Shown piece after piece: positions 14,501 to 24,545 of a stretch of DNA of 64,000 nucleotides (its first letter is position 1; every line of letters starts with the position of its first letter). The position numbers were made by a program, and so were the translations under genes. The notes beneath the pieces are model-generated. The model was given only the letters and a program-made list of their open reading frames with translations. It was not told the DNA's origin and made no database searches. The stretch is from Pelecanus crispus (Eukaryota; Chordata; Aves; Pelecaniformes; Pelecanidae): positions 4,910,372 through 4,974,371 of the forward strand of contig NC_134655.1 of NCBI RefSeq assembly GCF_030463565.1, given 5' to 3'.

Positions 14501-17500
14501 CTAAGCCTTTCCCTGGCCAAGGATTTGAAGCCACTGCTCTCATTCTCCTAGGGAATGTCTGACTCACCAGGCTAGCTACCACATGGGGCAAGGGCTATGC
14601 TCAGGCCCAGAATTTGAAGCTAAATTACTGTGGTTAAAAGGATTTAAAAGTTTATGAGACCTAAGTGGATATAAGCGTGTGGGGTCTGGTTCTTCGGAAG
14701 GAGGACACCCCTGAAAATATAGACACCCAAACAATGACTGTCCTCTAGAAAGACGTGCTGGGGATAGTCCCAGCATTTACTTTGCCCGAGGAGCAGATTG
14801 TGCTAATTACCCCTGTTGTTGCTAGGTCTTCCAGGTCCTCAAGGACCACGAGGGCCCCCTGGCCCAGCTTCTGACCAAGGTGACACAGGCAATCCAGGTT
14901 TCCCTGGTGTTCTTGGCTTGCGAGGCATTAAGGGTGACGTGGGACCCACTGGTCCAATTGGACTCCCTGGAGCATCCGGATTCAAAGGTAATCTTGTCTT
15001 GAAAGGGTCTGGGTGTGGTTTGGCAGCTGCCACCTTGACAGTGTGAATGGCTGTCATGTGGCTTTGAAATTAATCCTCATTCAGGTGTAAGCACAGCTGA
15101 GTTTGTTGTCTAAGTCTTTCCTTTTGGCCCATGCAGGTTTTACCTACTGACTCCAAAAGCAGCAAAGTGAGGCCAGCTCCAGGTGCTCTTCAGTGTGTCC
15201 CTAATGATTTTTTTCTCTTCTCTTTGTTTTTTTCTGAGTAGATGATGTCCACGTGCAAGGGTGCTGTGCTTGGCAACTACAGTCACCCACTTGCATATGC
15301 TGTCTAGGCAAAGACTGGAGATGCTGTTTCATCCCACCTACCATGTATGCTCAGAGGCATAGTGTGGTGGATTTAGATCTCCACAAGAGACTAAGAGGAT
15401 TGTAGGAGTTAAGAGATCTTTTTCTGGGCTAAGGCAGGGAGCACGTTGCTCTCTTTGGTCTCTACCAAAGGAGACCAAAGGGCAGCTGCAAACAAGAACT
15501 CTAGTAGCAAAGTTTCAAAGAAACCGCACAGCTCAAAAGCCAGGAAGGGATGGAGAATCTTTGCCAGGTGAAGAACTGTATGCTGTCTCTGTAGGTTGGC
15601 AGATCCCCATCCCTCTGTGCTGTGCATAGAGATGGATTCCAAATAGAAAAGATGTGTAGTCCCCAAACACTTTCCCTGGGTTATCCAAGGAAGGAGAAGA
15701 ATACTTGCAATAAAGTTTAATTATGTAGTAGTGGAAATTCTTGTCTTGAGGCTCTGCAGCCATTCTGGACATCAAAATGGGCACAGGGTTCCTTAGGGGT
15801 TGTGGTCCCCTCCATCTCAGAGCAGAACTGCTGTTGCCATTGCTGCCATCAGTGTGTTTCTCAGTGCCCCAGCTGTGCATCGGAATCAGGACCCTATGCT
15901 TAGCCCTCGAGGTCTTTAGCTGTGTATCTTTGCAGGTATAAGAGGGGAGCCTGGCCTTATGGGGATGCCAGGTAAAGATGGGCCTCCGGGAGATCCTGGT
16001 CACCCTGGGCTGAAAGGTGAAATGGGCCGTCGAGGTGAGTGCTGGAGGATTTGAAAAGCTGTACTTTATTGCAAATGGTTTGGGCTGGGCAAAATTTCAG
16101 AGCTCCCTTAATGGGCTTATTTGGGGGACTCTTGGTTTCTTAGAGATTGAAATGAATTAGAAAGAGTTTGGTATTCCACTTTTTACAAAGATGCCCAGTG
16201 CTAATGTACTAAGGCAGTCTTAATTCAGCATGCTTCTCCTTTGTGTTAGTATTATCTCAAAACTGCGAATTTTTTGTGGGGTACTTACATTGTCATTTGC
16301 GCTGTGTGCAGGTCTCCCTGGCCAACAAGGGGCTCCAGGTATAACCCCACAGCCAGAAGAAATCACAGCCCCTGCAGGCTTACCTGGTCTGCCAGGAATC
16401 GATGGTGTCCCTGGCTTTGATGGAGATCCTGGATTCCAGGGCCCAGCTGGAAAACCAGGTAAAAAGTACATTCAGGTCACTGAAATGCTGGCCTTCTGGA
16501 AGAACAACATTACTTTCTCAATTGCATTAGGAAGGTTTACAGGTTTTTCTAATAAAGGAGATAATTCCAGCAAAATGCATACAAATATCATGTTTTATTA
16601 TTATTGGAATGTATTTGATAAATTCTGTTCATGCACTTTTATAGTGGTTTTTAGTTAGGTTTCCAGAATTAGGTGCAGCAGCCTGTGATGTAGCTGATAT
16701 GATACCAGCTTTGGTACTGGCAGGTGGAGTAGTCATGAAAGTGATTCACCACTGAGAATTATTTGAATTGTCAACGAAATACCATAACTGGAGAAGTGCT
16801 GGGAACTTCAGCCTGCACCACTGTGGTTCATATTATTTGGCAAAGCAACTTCGGTGGGTCCTGTGCCAGCTGGCTCTCCTAGGCCCAGCAAGTCCCCACA
16901 ATTCCTTTCTTAGCACTGCCATTTAGGCGATTTTTAAACATTAGTATTCTCCTTTATTCATGAAAACTCCTAGAACGGAAACATCACTTGGCACCAGTCC
17001 TTCCCCCTAGGTGTTATCCTGAATCCCATCACAGTGAATAGAGCTGTGTTAGCTCCTGGCTTCCTGTTGTCAGTTCCTAAAGTGAATAAATGTGCGGGGA
17101 GTAAAATCTGAGCACGCCTTTATTAATAGTGGTCAGGCAATCAGGTAACAGATGCTGCAGAGCAGTGGAAAGCGAGAAGTTCATTGGGAAATTACCCCTA
17201 TTTATACTCTTTTTAATGCTTAATCTTTACAAAAGTTGTCCAAATGTACACCCATCTGTTTCCTAGTCCCATATTTCTTTATACTAATATTAGCCTTCCA
17301 CATTACTGATCATGTGCTAGATAGAAGTGCCGGGTCCTGCACTTGGGTCACAACAACCCCATGCAACGCTACAGGCTTGGGGAAGAGTGCCTGGAAAGCT
17401 GCCTGGCTGAAAAGGACCTGGGGGTGCTGGTTGACAGCCGGCTGAACATGAGCCAGCAGTGTGCCCAGGCGGCCAAGAAGGCCAACAGCATCCTGGCTTG

Positions 17501-20500
17501 TGTCAGGAACAGTGTGGCCAGCAGGAGCAGGGAGGTGATTGTCCCCCTGTACTTGGCACTGGTGAGGCCGCACCTGGAATACTGTGTCCAGTTTTGGGCC
17601 CCTCACTACAGTAAAGACATTGAGGGGCTGGAGCATGTCCAGAGAAGGGCAACGAAGCTGGTGAAGGGTCTGGAGCACAGGCCTTATGAGGAGCGGCTGA
17701 GGGAACTGGGGTTGTTTAGCCTGGAGAAGAGGAGGCTGAGGGGAGACCTTATCGCTCTCTACAACCACCTGAAAGGAGGTTGTAGTGAGGTGGGTGTTGG
17801 TCTCTTCTCCCAAGTAGCTAGCGATAGGACGAGAGGAAATGGGCTCAAGCTGCGCCAGGGGAGGTTTAGGTTGGATATTAGGAAAAATTTCTTCACGGAA
17901 AGCGTAGTCAAGCATTGGAACAGGCTGCCCAGAGAGGTGGTGGAGTCACCATCCCTGGAAGTGTTCAAAAAACGGGCAGACGTGGCACTTTGGGACATGG
18001 TTTAGTCTAGTCTACCCTTAATTGGTTTAGTGTGGACTTGGTAGTGTTAGGTTAATGGTTGGACTGGATGATCTTAAAGGGCTTTTCCAACCTAAACAAT
18101 TCTATGATTCTATATCTAGCTCTGTGCAATTGTATGACACCTTCTGTCTCTTTATACTATTTTGTTATATTTTAACTTGTACCATCCTGAACACTTATTT
18201 TATTGTTGGTTTATCCAATCCGTGCCAGACCTTTCTGGTTTGGGGTCAGGACAATCCTGAATGGATTCTAAAGATCCATAGGCAGGCACCTCCTCTTACA
18301 TCCCACGAAATTCTAAGCCTTTATATTTTAAGCACCCTTCATGGCCCTGAGACTTTTTAAAGATTTGTCAGTCAGATGCTCATCGTCAAATATTGGGGGA
18401 GGAGGGGAAAGGTGAATTTAGTTCAAGTCAATGGCTCTAATTTTACATAATATTTAGGCTGAACATCAAGGCCAATTTTCTGGTTTGAAAAAAGGGTGAA
18501 ATCAAGCAAAAGAAATGACTTCAAGTCTAAGCAAAATTTCAGCAAGGTAGCTCAACTTTCTTCAGCTTGCAACAGCTGGACCATTGTACCAGAGAATTCT
18601 TGTTTTCACAGAATCAGGAATCTTGCAAGACAGAGATGAGACAAGTTCACAGACTTCCGCAGCCATCAAATTGAAACCTGAGTCTTAGGTCTAGTGTGGC
18701 TTCAGACTGAAATCAGTAACTTATCCCAGATCTCAGTGCTGCATTTTCAGCCGTGCCTAATGTTCAGGCGCACCTCTCGGTCCTTTAACAGACAATCAGA
18801 TCCTGTGGAATCCCTGGATGGAGTTAGTTGGTTGTAACTGCAGCTGTTGAAGAGTGAGCTCTCATGGCTGCTGACAGTGTGTTTCTCTTCTGGAATATGA
18901 TTGCAGGAGTGAAAGCATTGGTATGAGGAAATAATGATGGTAATAATTGTATTTAATTTCAGGTACAAAGGGTCTGCCAGGAAGATCTGGTTTGAAAGGA
19001 CGTGATGGTTTACCTGGATCACCTGGCATAGTTGGGGATCCAGGACCTTCAGGTGCCCCCGGACCACAAGGATTTGAAGGTAATTTTATGATTTGGGGAG
19101 CACAGATGAGAAAGAAGCAATCAGTAGAATTCTGTTTGCCTACAGGTTCTGCAGAGACCCTCCCCAACACCCAGTTACCTTAGGAAGACCAGGGGATGTA
19201 CACGATCTTGTGTCTTGTATCTGCAATTAAGTAAATTTAATATTCAGTGAGGAAGATTATGTCACATGTCATTGTTGTCTATCACTGCTGGTGTTTCCCT
19301 AGGTACAATTCTGAACATCTTTTGGTTTTAATGTTTTGTGGATGTGGGAGTCATCTTGAAGGTCTAAAAGAGCAAAATGGTATTCAGGGAGAACACAGCT
19401 GTGAGGGTTGGATAGTAAAGGCACAATGAGAGAGAGAAGGTTTGGATTCTGCCACAGATTTCTTGTACAACTCTTAGCCTTTCTGTGTCAAAGGAATATC
19501 ATCATGAAGAGCACTGTAGCAAAAATGAATTTATTAGGTTTTAGTTGGTGCTTTGTGATCCTCAGAATTAGTGTACTGTGAGATATGTGCTGACACATTG
19601 GCACCAGAGAAAAGAAAGAAAATTAAATGAGGTAGGAAATGGGTGGGTGCTACTGTGAAATGACTGCTTTTGGAACCGATAAGTCTAGTTATTCATATAA
19701 CAACCATCAAAATTCGGGCTTCTTATTGTACAAGACTGACATAAACACAATGACAGCAACGCCAAAAATCAGGTCTAGAGCCAGCTGATGTCCACGCTGC
19801 GTATTAGTAATGGTGACTCCTTTTCTGTCTTCTAGGTGTTGCTGGAAAGCCAGGCTCGCTTGGTTTGCCGGGAATGCCTGGCCGGAGCATGGGCGTTGGA
19901 TACACTTTAGTGAAGCACAGTCAGTCAGACCAAATCCCACCTTGTCCCATAGGAATGAGTAAGCTCTGGGACGGCTACAGCTTATTGTACGTGGAGGGGC
20001 AGGAGAAGTCACACAACCAGGATCTTGGTGAGTTGACAGAATTCTCTCAGGCATAAATAACGTAGGCCAAAATCCTGCTTCAAATGAGCAATCTTCATTG
20101 GTACCGCAGGCGGTTGTAGTAGAGGTGGTGGAAGTCTGCTTGGCTAGATTCTGTACTGGGAGCAGTGCGACTTGTGCCGTCCTCTGCCACTCCTGTCTGG
20201 TGTGGATGAGTTGGAGCATTTGGCAGATGCTTGGTATGACCACTTCTCCAATTTTTCCAGGTTTCGCCGGCTCGTGTTTGCCTCGCTTCAGCACCATGCC
20301 TTTCATTTACTGCAACATCAATGAAGTGTGCTACTACGCCAGCCGAAATGACAAGTCCTACTGGCTCTCCACCACTGCTCCTATCCCCATGATGCCAGTG
20401 GACAGTGTTCAGATCCCACCGTACATCAGCCGCTGCTCAGTGTGTGAAGCACCTTCCCAGGCTGTGGCTGTGCACAGCCAGGACATCACCATCCCCCAGT

Positions 20501-21464
20501 GTCCCCTTGGCTGGCGCAGCCTATGGATAGGATACTCCTTCCTGATGGTAAGGATACGATGGCTCATGCAAAGGCAGCTTTAAACATTTCCGGATCTTCG
20601 ATTAGGTGACTGACACTGTATTCTATGAGTTGCTTACAGGAAACTACAGCCCTGTGGCTTCTTGCCCTAGTGCATTTATTCTTTATCAGCTGGCCTGCTA
20701 TAAGCTTTCTGAGTTTGTTCCCGTTTAGCTGGCCTCCTCACCTGTACTGCTCAAGTTCAGTAGTAACATTGATGCAGTAGTTCTGCATTGCCACGGATAT
20801 TCTTTGTTCTTCAAACCTTTAAAATGTGGAAACGCTAATTAAGCTACAGCATTGTCTTAATCCCCTCTCTCGGGGGAAAAAGCAGAACATTTTCCATTGC
20901 GCTCTCCTAGAAGCTCATTAGTGTAAGATTGTTAGAAAAGTACGAAGTCAGCATTATTGTTTCCAAATTTTCCCAGCTTGCAAGTGAAAAACTGGTTTTC
21001 CATTACACCAGGCCTGTATATTCACCCCAAGTACATTCTTTTGCTTCTTCACCCCTAGCCCTGACTCAAAAGACAGATAGACATAGCCAAGGTACAATTT
21101 TGGTTGCCTGTTTTATGCCTTTTAACAATGGAACTGGAGGAGTCCCCTTTTGATGTCCCATTCTGTTCCTTTGAACTCCTTTAAATTGATGTCTCTGTTT
21201 CAGCATACCGCAGCTGGTGCAGAAGGTGGAGGTCAGTCCCTCGTCTCACCTGGTTCTTGCCTGGAGGATTTCCGTGCTACTCCGTTCATTGAATGCAACG
21301 GTGCTAGGGGAACGTGCCATTACTTTGCAAACAAATACAGCTTCTGGCTGACGACGGTTGAACAGTCGCAGCAGTTTGTCAGTGCTCCTCCCTCAGAAAC
21401 TCTGAAAGCAGGACAGCTTCGAACGAGGGTCAGCCGTTGCCAGGTGTGCATGAAGAACTTGTAG
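2453..21464 (+). CDS. COL4A6: Collagen type IV alpha-6 chain, 3' part of gene (22 exons)
   Basis: The gene encodes a basement-membrane collagen chain, which in mammals pairs with alpha-5 in alpha5-alpha5-alpha6 protomers. The 22 exons join in one frame to 3122 bp, about 1039 residues plus stop. Most exons begin in phase 1 inside a Gly codon, as is typical of type IV collagens. The protein is Gly-X-Y repeat with short interruptions, then an NC1 domain from [11 protein letters not shown] (about 19892) of 227 residues with 12 cysteines, ending QVCMKNL. NC1 wording such as [16 protein letters not shown] and [10 protein letters not shown] is of the alpha-2/4/6 class. The neighbour ATG4A selects alpha-6 over alpha-2 and alpha-4. 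The amino-terminal 600 or so residues and the promoter lie left of the window. The PMM run and the Lys in TLKAG sit where the sulfilimine cross-link Met and Lys lie in alpha-1. Confidence 0.93.
2930..3037 (+). CDS. COL4A6: COL4A6 exon (local 2)
   Basis: 108 bp, phase 1-1, 12 uninterrupted Gly-X-Y triplets starting [10 protein letters not shown]. The acceptor is acccttag and the donor cctg/gtaaga. Confidence 0.92.
4156..4160. repeat. Target-site duplication, left copy (TCTGT)
   Basis: The five bases directly before the LTR match the five directly after it (4730-4734). The perfect match fixes the element borders. Confidence 0.85.
4161..4729. mobile_element. Solo LTR of an avian endogenous retrovirus (5-bp TSD, ERVL-like)
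   Basis: The 569-bp element starts TGTCCTGGTTTCGGCTGGG and ends CTGGGGCTAAACCACGACA, giving imperfect inverted termini of TG...CA type. It is flanked by a perfect 5-bp direct repeat TCTGT (4156-4160 and 4730-4734). No internal retroviral genes are present, so it is a solo LTR left by recombination between two LTRs. A 5-bp duplication fits ERVL-like elements, but the family assignment is from memory. On the minus strand it carries AATAAA within a TA-rich stretch. It contains a short ATT-type microsatellite near 4530-4560. Confidence 0.85.
4730..4734. repeat. Target-site duplication, right copy (TCTGT)
   Basis: Right partner of the TCTGT duplication at 4156-4160. Only 38 bp separate it from the next COL4A6 exon. 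Confidence 0.85.
4773..4994 (+). CDS. COL4A6: COL4A6 exon (local 3)
   Basis: 222 bp, phase 1-1, 74 codons, the longest purely collagenous exon in the window. The repeat is broken once, around [15 protein letters not shown]. The acceptor tttctctttaag lies just right of the LTR insertion; the donor is aaag/gtaagc. Confidence 0.92.
5237..5398 (+). CDS. COL4A6: COL4A6 exon (local 4)
   Basis: 162 bp, phase 1-1, 54 codons. Gly-X-Y is regular except for a one-residue slip in [10 protein letters not shown]. The donor is gcag/gtatgt. Confidence 0.92.
6596..6609. repeat. (TG)n microsatellite
   Basis: Short run of alternating GT of about 14 bp inside a 2-kb COL4A6 intron (5399-7407). Nothing else was recognised in that intron. 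Confidence 0.8.
7408..7578 (+). CDS. COL4A6: COL4A6 exon (local 5)
   Basis: 171 bp, phase 1-1, 57 codons of unbroken Gly-X-Y from [10 protein letters not shown] to GFSGPK. The donor is aaag/gtacgt. Confidence 0.93.
8274..8417 (+). CDS. COL4A6: COL4A6 exon (local 6)
   Basis: 144 bp, phase 1-1, 48 codons of unbroken Gly-X-Y starting [10 protein letters not shown]. The acceptor tract is tttttttatacag and the donor aaag/gtgaga. Confidence 0.93.
8694..8819 (+). CDS. COL4A6: COL4A6 exon (local 7)
   Basis: 126 bp, phase 1-1. It holds a long interruption, [16 protein letters not shown], between clean triplets. The donor is agag/gtattt. Confidence 0.9.
9134..9315 (+). CDS. COL4A6: COL4A6 exon (local 8)
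   Basis: 182 bp, entering in phase 1 and leaving in phase 0 after GERG-type sequence (...GMPGER). It contains the interruption GSASKERG. The donor is agg/gtaaat. The change of phase here and its reversal in the next exon keep the frame. Confidence 0.9.
9582..9645 (+). CDS. COL4A6: COL4A6 exon (local 9)
   Basis: 64 bp, entering in phase 0 (first codon is a whole Gly) and leaving in phase 1. It reads [10 protein letters not shown] through VPGPK plus one base of Gly. The acceptor is ctttttttcag. Confidence 0.9.
10159..10233 (+). CDS. COL4A6: COL4A6 exon (local 10)
   Basis: 75 bp, phase 1-1, 25 codons. [11 protein letters not shown] carries a one-residue interruption. The donor is ccag/gtaaaa. 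Confidence 0.9.
10643..10750 (+). CDS. COL4A6: COL4A6 exon (local 11)
   Basis: 108 bp, phase 1-1, 36 codons of unbroken Gly-X-Y starting [10 protein letters not shown]. The donor is gcag/gtactg. Confidence 0.93.
11525..11632 (+). CDS. COL4A6: COL4A6 exon (local 12)
   Basis: 108 bp, phase 1-1, 36 codons of unbroken Gly-X-Y starting [10 protein letters not shown]. The acceptor tract is ctgcttatttttag. Confidence 0.93.
12057..12128 (+). CDS. COL4A6: COL4A6 exon (local 13)
   Basis: 72 bp, phase 1-1, 24 codons: [13 protein letters not shown] and onward. The donor is ccag/gtaaag. The following intron (12129-13412) shows no further exon or recognisable repeat. Confidence 0.93.
13413..13538 (+). 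CDS. COL4A6: COL4A6 exon (local 14)
   Basis: 126 bp, phase 1-1. Interruptions are GLSEAGLKG at the start and GLGRGPLG midway. The donor is atgg/gtaaat. Confidence 0.92.
13852..13968 (+). CDS. COL4A6: COL4A6 exon (local 15)
   Basis: 117 bp, phase 1-1, 39 codons. The repeat is broken at [10 protein letters not shown]. The donor is tcag/gtatga. Confidence 0.92.
14826..14987 (+). CDS. COL4A6: COL4A6 exon (local 16)
   Basis: 162 bp, phase 1-1, 54 codons. The interruption is [10 protein letters not shown]. The donor is aaag/gtaatc. No exon was recognised in the 948-bp intron that follows. Confidence 0.93.
15936..16034 (+). CDS. COL4A6: COL4A6 exon (local 17)
   Basis: 99 bp, phase 1-1, 33 codons of unbroken Gly-[12 protein letters not shown] to GEMGRR. 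The donor is cgag/gtgagt. Confidence 0.93.
16312..16458 (+). CDS. COL4A6: COL4A6 exon (local 18)
   Basis: 147 bp, phase 1-1, 49 codons. It contains a long non-collagenous break, [17 protein letters not shown]. The donor is ccag/gtaaaa. Confidence 0.93.
17320..18113 (+). mobile_element. CR1 LINE, 5'-truncated 3' end
   Basis: Chicken-repeat-1 non-LTR retrotransposon of about 0.8 kb, inside the COL4A6 intron and in the same orientation. It starts abruptly near gggtcctgcacttgggtc and runs to the CR1 3' UTR (ggttggactggatgatctt...ttccaacct). It ends with two copies of the tail unit (ATTCTATG then ATTCTAT, 18099-18113). It retains the carboxy-terminal end of the reverse-transcriptase ORF without stops. 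It is truncated at the 5' end like most CR1 copies and cannot be autonomous. The left border is good to about 10 bp. Confidence 0.95.
17343..18005 (+). pseudogene. CR1 ORF2 carboxy-terminal fragment (220 codons open)
   Basis: The open frame corresponds to the last part of the CR1 endonuclease/reverse-transcriptase polyprotein, downstream of the catalytic core. Landmarks are [57 protein letters not shown] and the end motif [20 protein letters not shown]. It ends at a TAG just before the CR1 3' UTR. The apparent start codon is only the first ATG inside a truncated copy, so the fragment has no function of its own. Confidence 0.92.
18963..19079 (+). CDS. COL4A6: COL4A6 exon (local 19)
   Basis: 117 bp, phase 1-1, 39 codons of unbroken Gly-[12 protein letters not shown] to GPQGFE. 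The donor is gaag/gtaatt. Confidence 0.93.
19836..20027 (+). CDS. COL4A6: COL4A6 exon (local 20), collagen/NC1 junction
   Basis: 192 bp, phase 1-1. The last triplets ([16 protein letters not shown]) run into the NC1 domain at [14 protein letters not shown], followed by [18 protein letters not shown]. It ends in the HNQDLG turn. The donor is cttg/gtgagt. Confidence 0.95.
20261..20547 (+). CDS. COL4A6: COL4A6 exon (local 21), NC1
   Basis: 287 bp, entering in phase 1 and leaving in phase 0. It encodes the end of the first C4 subdomain ([27 protein letters not shown]) and the start of the second ([16 protein letters not shown]). The donor is atg/gtaagg. Confidence 0.95.
21204..21464 (+). CDS. 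COL4A6: COL4A6 last coding exon (local 22), NC1 end and stop
   Basis: 261 bp from [19 protein letters not shown] to [12 protein letters not shown] and a TAG at 21462-21464. It holds five of the 12 NC1 cysteines and the TLKAG lysine position. Confidence 0.95.
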   Translation, partial: HTAAGAEGGGQSLVSPGSCLEDFRATPFIECNGARGTCHYFANKYSFWLTTVEQSQQFVSAPPSETLKAGQLRTRVSRCQVCMKNL

Positions 21465-24400
21465 TAACAAAAATGCAGTAACATTAACAGTCTTTGTTAC
21501 CTAAGACTAGACATCGCTGACGTGAAGAAGGATAAATTCATAAACCTGTTTTGTGTGTGGTTGATGCGTGAATCAAGACAGCCAGAATTCTACAAAAATC
21601 GAGTGTCAAGTCCAGGAGTTTGACTGCACGCAGAGGAGGAAAAGACCAGTGCTCTGACACCTCTTTTTTTTTTTTTATGGAACATGGTGCTATGCTTTTA
21701 CTTCAATGGGGTTTTTTTCCCTCTTTTATGGCTACCTCAGAAAGCCTCTGCGAGTTCCGTATTCAGACCGGAGTAACTGGTGTCTCACATTACACCACTC
21801 CTCTGTCCGAGGCACATGCCAGTCATCAACAGGAGAGACTTTTCCAAAGTTATGCTTTGTTGGTGTCTTTGCAAACAGTATTTGGTCTAGTGTAAGGGAA
21901 TGAAGACTCATTCTCCTATGAGATACAGAGCTAGCTAAAATTTATCCGTGTATTGTAGGTGACTTAGAAACACCAAGCATTACTGGTCGATAAACTGACT
22001 TCCTTAGGAAGACTCGAAGATTGATTTGGTTTGCTTTGCTTACTAAACAGATGGGATGTTCTTTCCTCCAGTGACAGGTAATCAATTCTAATCCAGACTC
22101 TCATCCACGGTTGACTTTAAAGAGCTACCCCAGTGAAAAATGCAATTTTTCATGTGAAGATGAATCCAAAACGCCTCCAGCATTTTTCATAGCTTTCTGT
22201 TGAAATATATCCCAGGTAAAATGTCTATTTCGAGGTCTGTGCTTATCGTCTTGCAGTCAAATGATGTGCAGCCACCAGAAACATTTCATTACGACAAACA
22301 TAAATTTCCTTTCTGAGGTAGCCTTGGCACACTTGTTTTGTAATTATTCAAGCTGTGTGTATTTGCAAAGTAGAGGCTTTACTAGATAGCATGCAGGCTT
22401 TTCAAACACAGAAGTAAGCAGTCATGGCATGTATGTTTTCTACTTCTACAGTCACGATGTGTTATATTCCTCTGGGCTTTATTTCTGTTAGTTTAAAAAA
22501 CTGTATTTCTAGTGTACGCACTGTTAACTAGTCACACTTTCCTTCAGGGCATAATTAAAGAGAAGTGCCAATAACTGTATTATCCTTGTATATTTTGAGG
22601 GAAAGCCATGAAACAGGTGTGCTAATATATATATATAATGAATTCATTTAGTTAGGCCAAAGTTGTTATCACTTCTCTGGAGTAAAGCATACGAAATCCT
22701 TACGTATTGACATTCCCAGGACATTTGAAAGAAGTGCCTTGCAAATACACTATCACTTTGGCTTAAAAATCTTTAAGACAAAATTGTTCAGAAAATTATT
22801 ATTAATGCAAGACTGAGACATTATTTTAAAGTATTATTTCTTTACTAGGTTCTAGGGCTCTAGCTCTCTCTATTCAGCAAAGTACTTAAGAACATGCATA
22901 CTTATAAGCAGATAATATTTTTACCTTTAATGATTATTTACCTGTATAATATGATATTATCTTCCTAGATCGGGGTCAGACAGCTCTGCATGTTCTGGAG
23001 TTGAACCATACTGGAGATGAGCAGGGAATTTGTGAAGAACAATTTGGTCTTTCATTTAACTTATTCCTAATTGCAAAAGACCTGCAACTGCTCCGGATGT
23101 ATTTTGCAATTATCTTTAAGGCATTTTAATGCTCCTGAGTGGCAATCCTTTTGCGCAGAATATTCAGTCTACTTCTTAGCTGTCCCAGCCCAGACAGATC
23201 ACATTGTATTTACATCCTGGGCTATGCAAATGCAACTTTAAAACACTGCGTGCACACAGCGAAGCTCACTACTTTGTGCGAATAACTGGCAAACGACAAT
23301 GCATTTTTCAGCCATCGGGCTCCCGTGGTGCTATAAAAAGGGGTGTCAATCAGGTATTGTGTCTACGGGGACTTGGTTTTATTTTGGAACATGGACACAT
23401 GCAAATACAATGAATTTTTTTTCCAGGATCAGAGCCTTACGCCTTTTAAGTACTGCTGCCTTTAGGGAACTGCTTCTGTTGCAGTAACCTGGCTCTGCTC
23501 CTGTCAGAGTCCAAACTTCCATCCAGTTCAAGCCCAGCCTTCTCCCGCACGGTTTACACACAAGCCTTCTCTGTCAGGCACACGGGGTGGGAATTCCGAT
23601 CTCCAGCCACTCTTCCATCATTTCATAAATCCGTTTCTGAAAGAATATTCTTCAGGAGGGCCGCAGGGCCAAGACCTCCTCTCTGAAGAGTGTTTACGTA
23701 ACAGCTAAGAGCTATGTGGGGAATAAGTACACTGTACTCCACTGATAGATTTTTTTTTTAAATTATTATTATTTTTAACTGAGGTGCTTCCTTTTTTTTT
23801 TTTTTTTTTTTAGCAGTTACTGCTCGAGACTGAGCATTTCAGAGCAAGGGCTTCATTTTCATTTTTCTCTGTGGGGAAGAGAGGCCTACAATCGCTGTTA
23901 CATGAACAGTAAGTTCATGTATTCATTCAGAAGTAATGCTTTGTTTTAAAAAAAACCATGCAGCTAATCCACGGAGGGGGGAAGAAAAATGGTATTTGTT
24001 GTAAGTGTACAGTTTCCAAACTGTGGTTAATAAACATTGAAGGCAAACAAGATGCAATATGATCTGGCTGACTATTTTCTTGGAAATCACACTGGCCCTT
24101 GATCAAGAAGTGCAAGTGAGAGGAGACAGCGTTCAGGATTTCTCTATGTTGTCATTTATTGGTGAAGATGAAACGGTGCGATTCACGTCCATTACACTCT
24201 CATGACAAAATGACCATAATGGGGACTGTCTGATAGTAAAAAGGAACTTTATAATGGATTAAAAGATCTTTGCCTTGAATTATTCTGAGCCGTTTTTCTT
24301 ATGGCTGCTAGAGATATACTCTGCCTTAGGAATAAAAGCGCACAGGCTGTTCTGATAAACCTGTAGAATTAAGGCACTTTTACCAAAACAGATTTCAAAA

Positions 24401-24539
24401 GGCAGCAAGTCAAAACCCAACAATTAAGTAATGTGCATATGCCTATACATTAAGTTTTAAGATAACCTGGTTTATATTTAGTTCACACAAACAAATTAAC
24501 AAAATATAGCAGCATACAACCTAGGAAAAGCTTAAGAAA
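21465..24539. other. COL4A6 3' UTR and spacer towards ATG4A
   Basis: AT-rich sequence between two convergent genes. It holds an (AT)n run near 22625, a T20 run at 23792-23811 and several polyadenylation hexamers on both strands (minus-strand AATAAA also at 24155-24160). No open frame with family resemblance was seen. Confidence 0.55.
22554..22559 (+). promoter_or_regulatory. Candidate COL4A6 polyadenylation signal (ATTAAA)
   Basis: First good hexamer after the stop, giving a 3' UTR of about 1.1 kb. AATAAA also occurs at 24029, 24331, 24598 and 24835 on the same strand, so the true end is uncertain and could run into the ATG4A 3' region. Confidence 0.3.
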
Positions 24540-24545
24540 TTTATT
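24540..24545 (-). promoter_or_regulatory. Candidate ATG4A polyadenylation signal (AATAAA)
   Basis: TTTATT on the plus strand, about 825 nt past the ATG4A stop. It is the first AATAAA on the minus strand beyond the stop. A second lies at 24155-24160. Confidence 0.45.

Noticed and set aside
15236-15330. Possible extra COL4A6 exon after an ag in the intron following 14987
   Set aside because: The frame has no Gly-X-Y pattern and includes cysteine-rich non-collagen sequence; the exons on either side already join in phase.
17310-17998. Minus-strand open frames of 201 and 79 codons opposite the CR1
   Set aside because: Shadow of the plus-strand CR1 reverse-transcriptase frame; no family resemblance.
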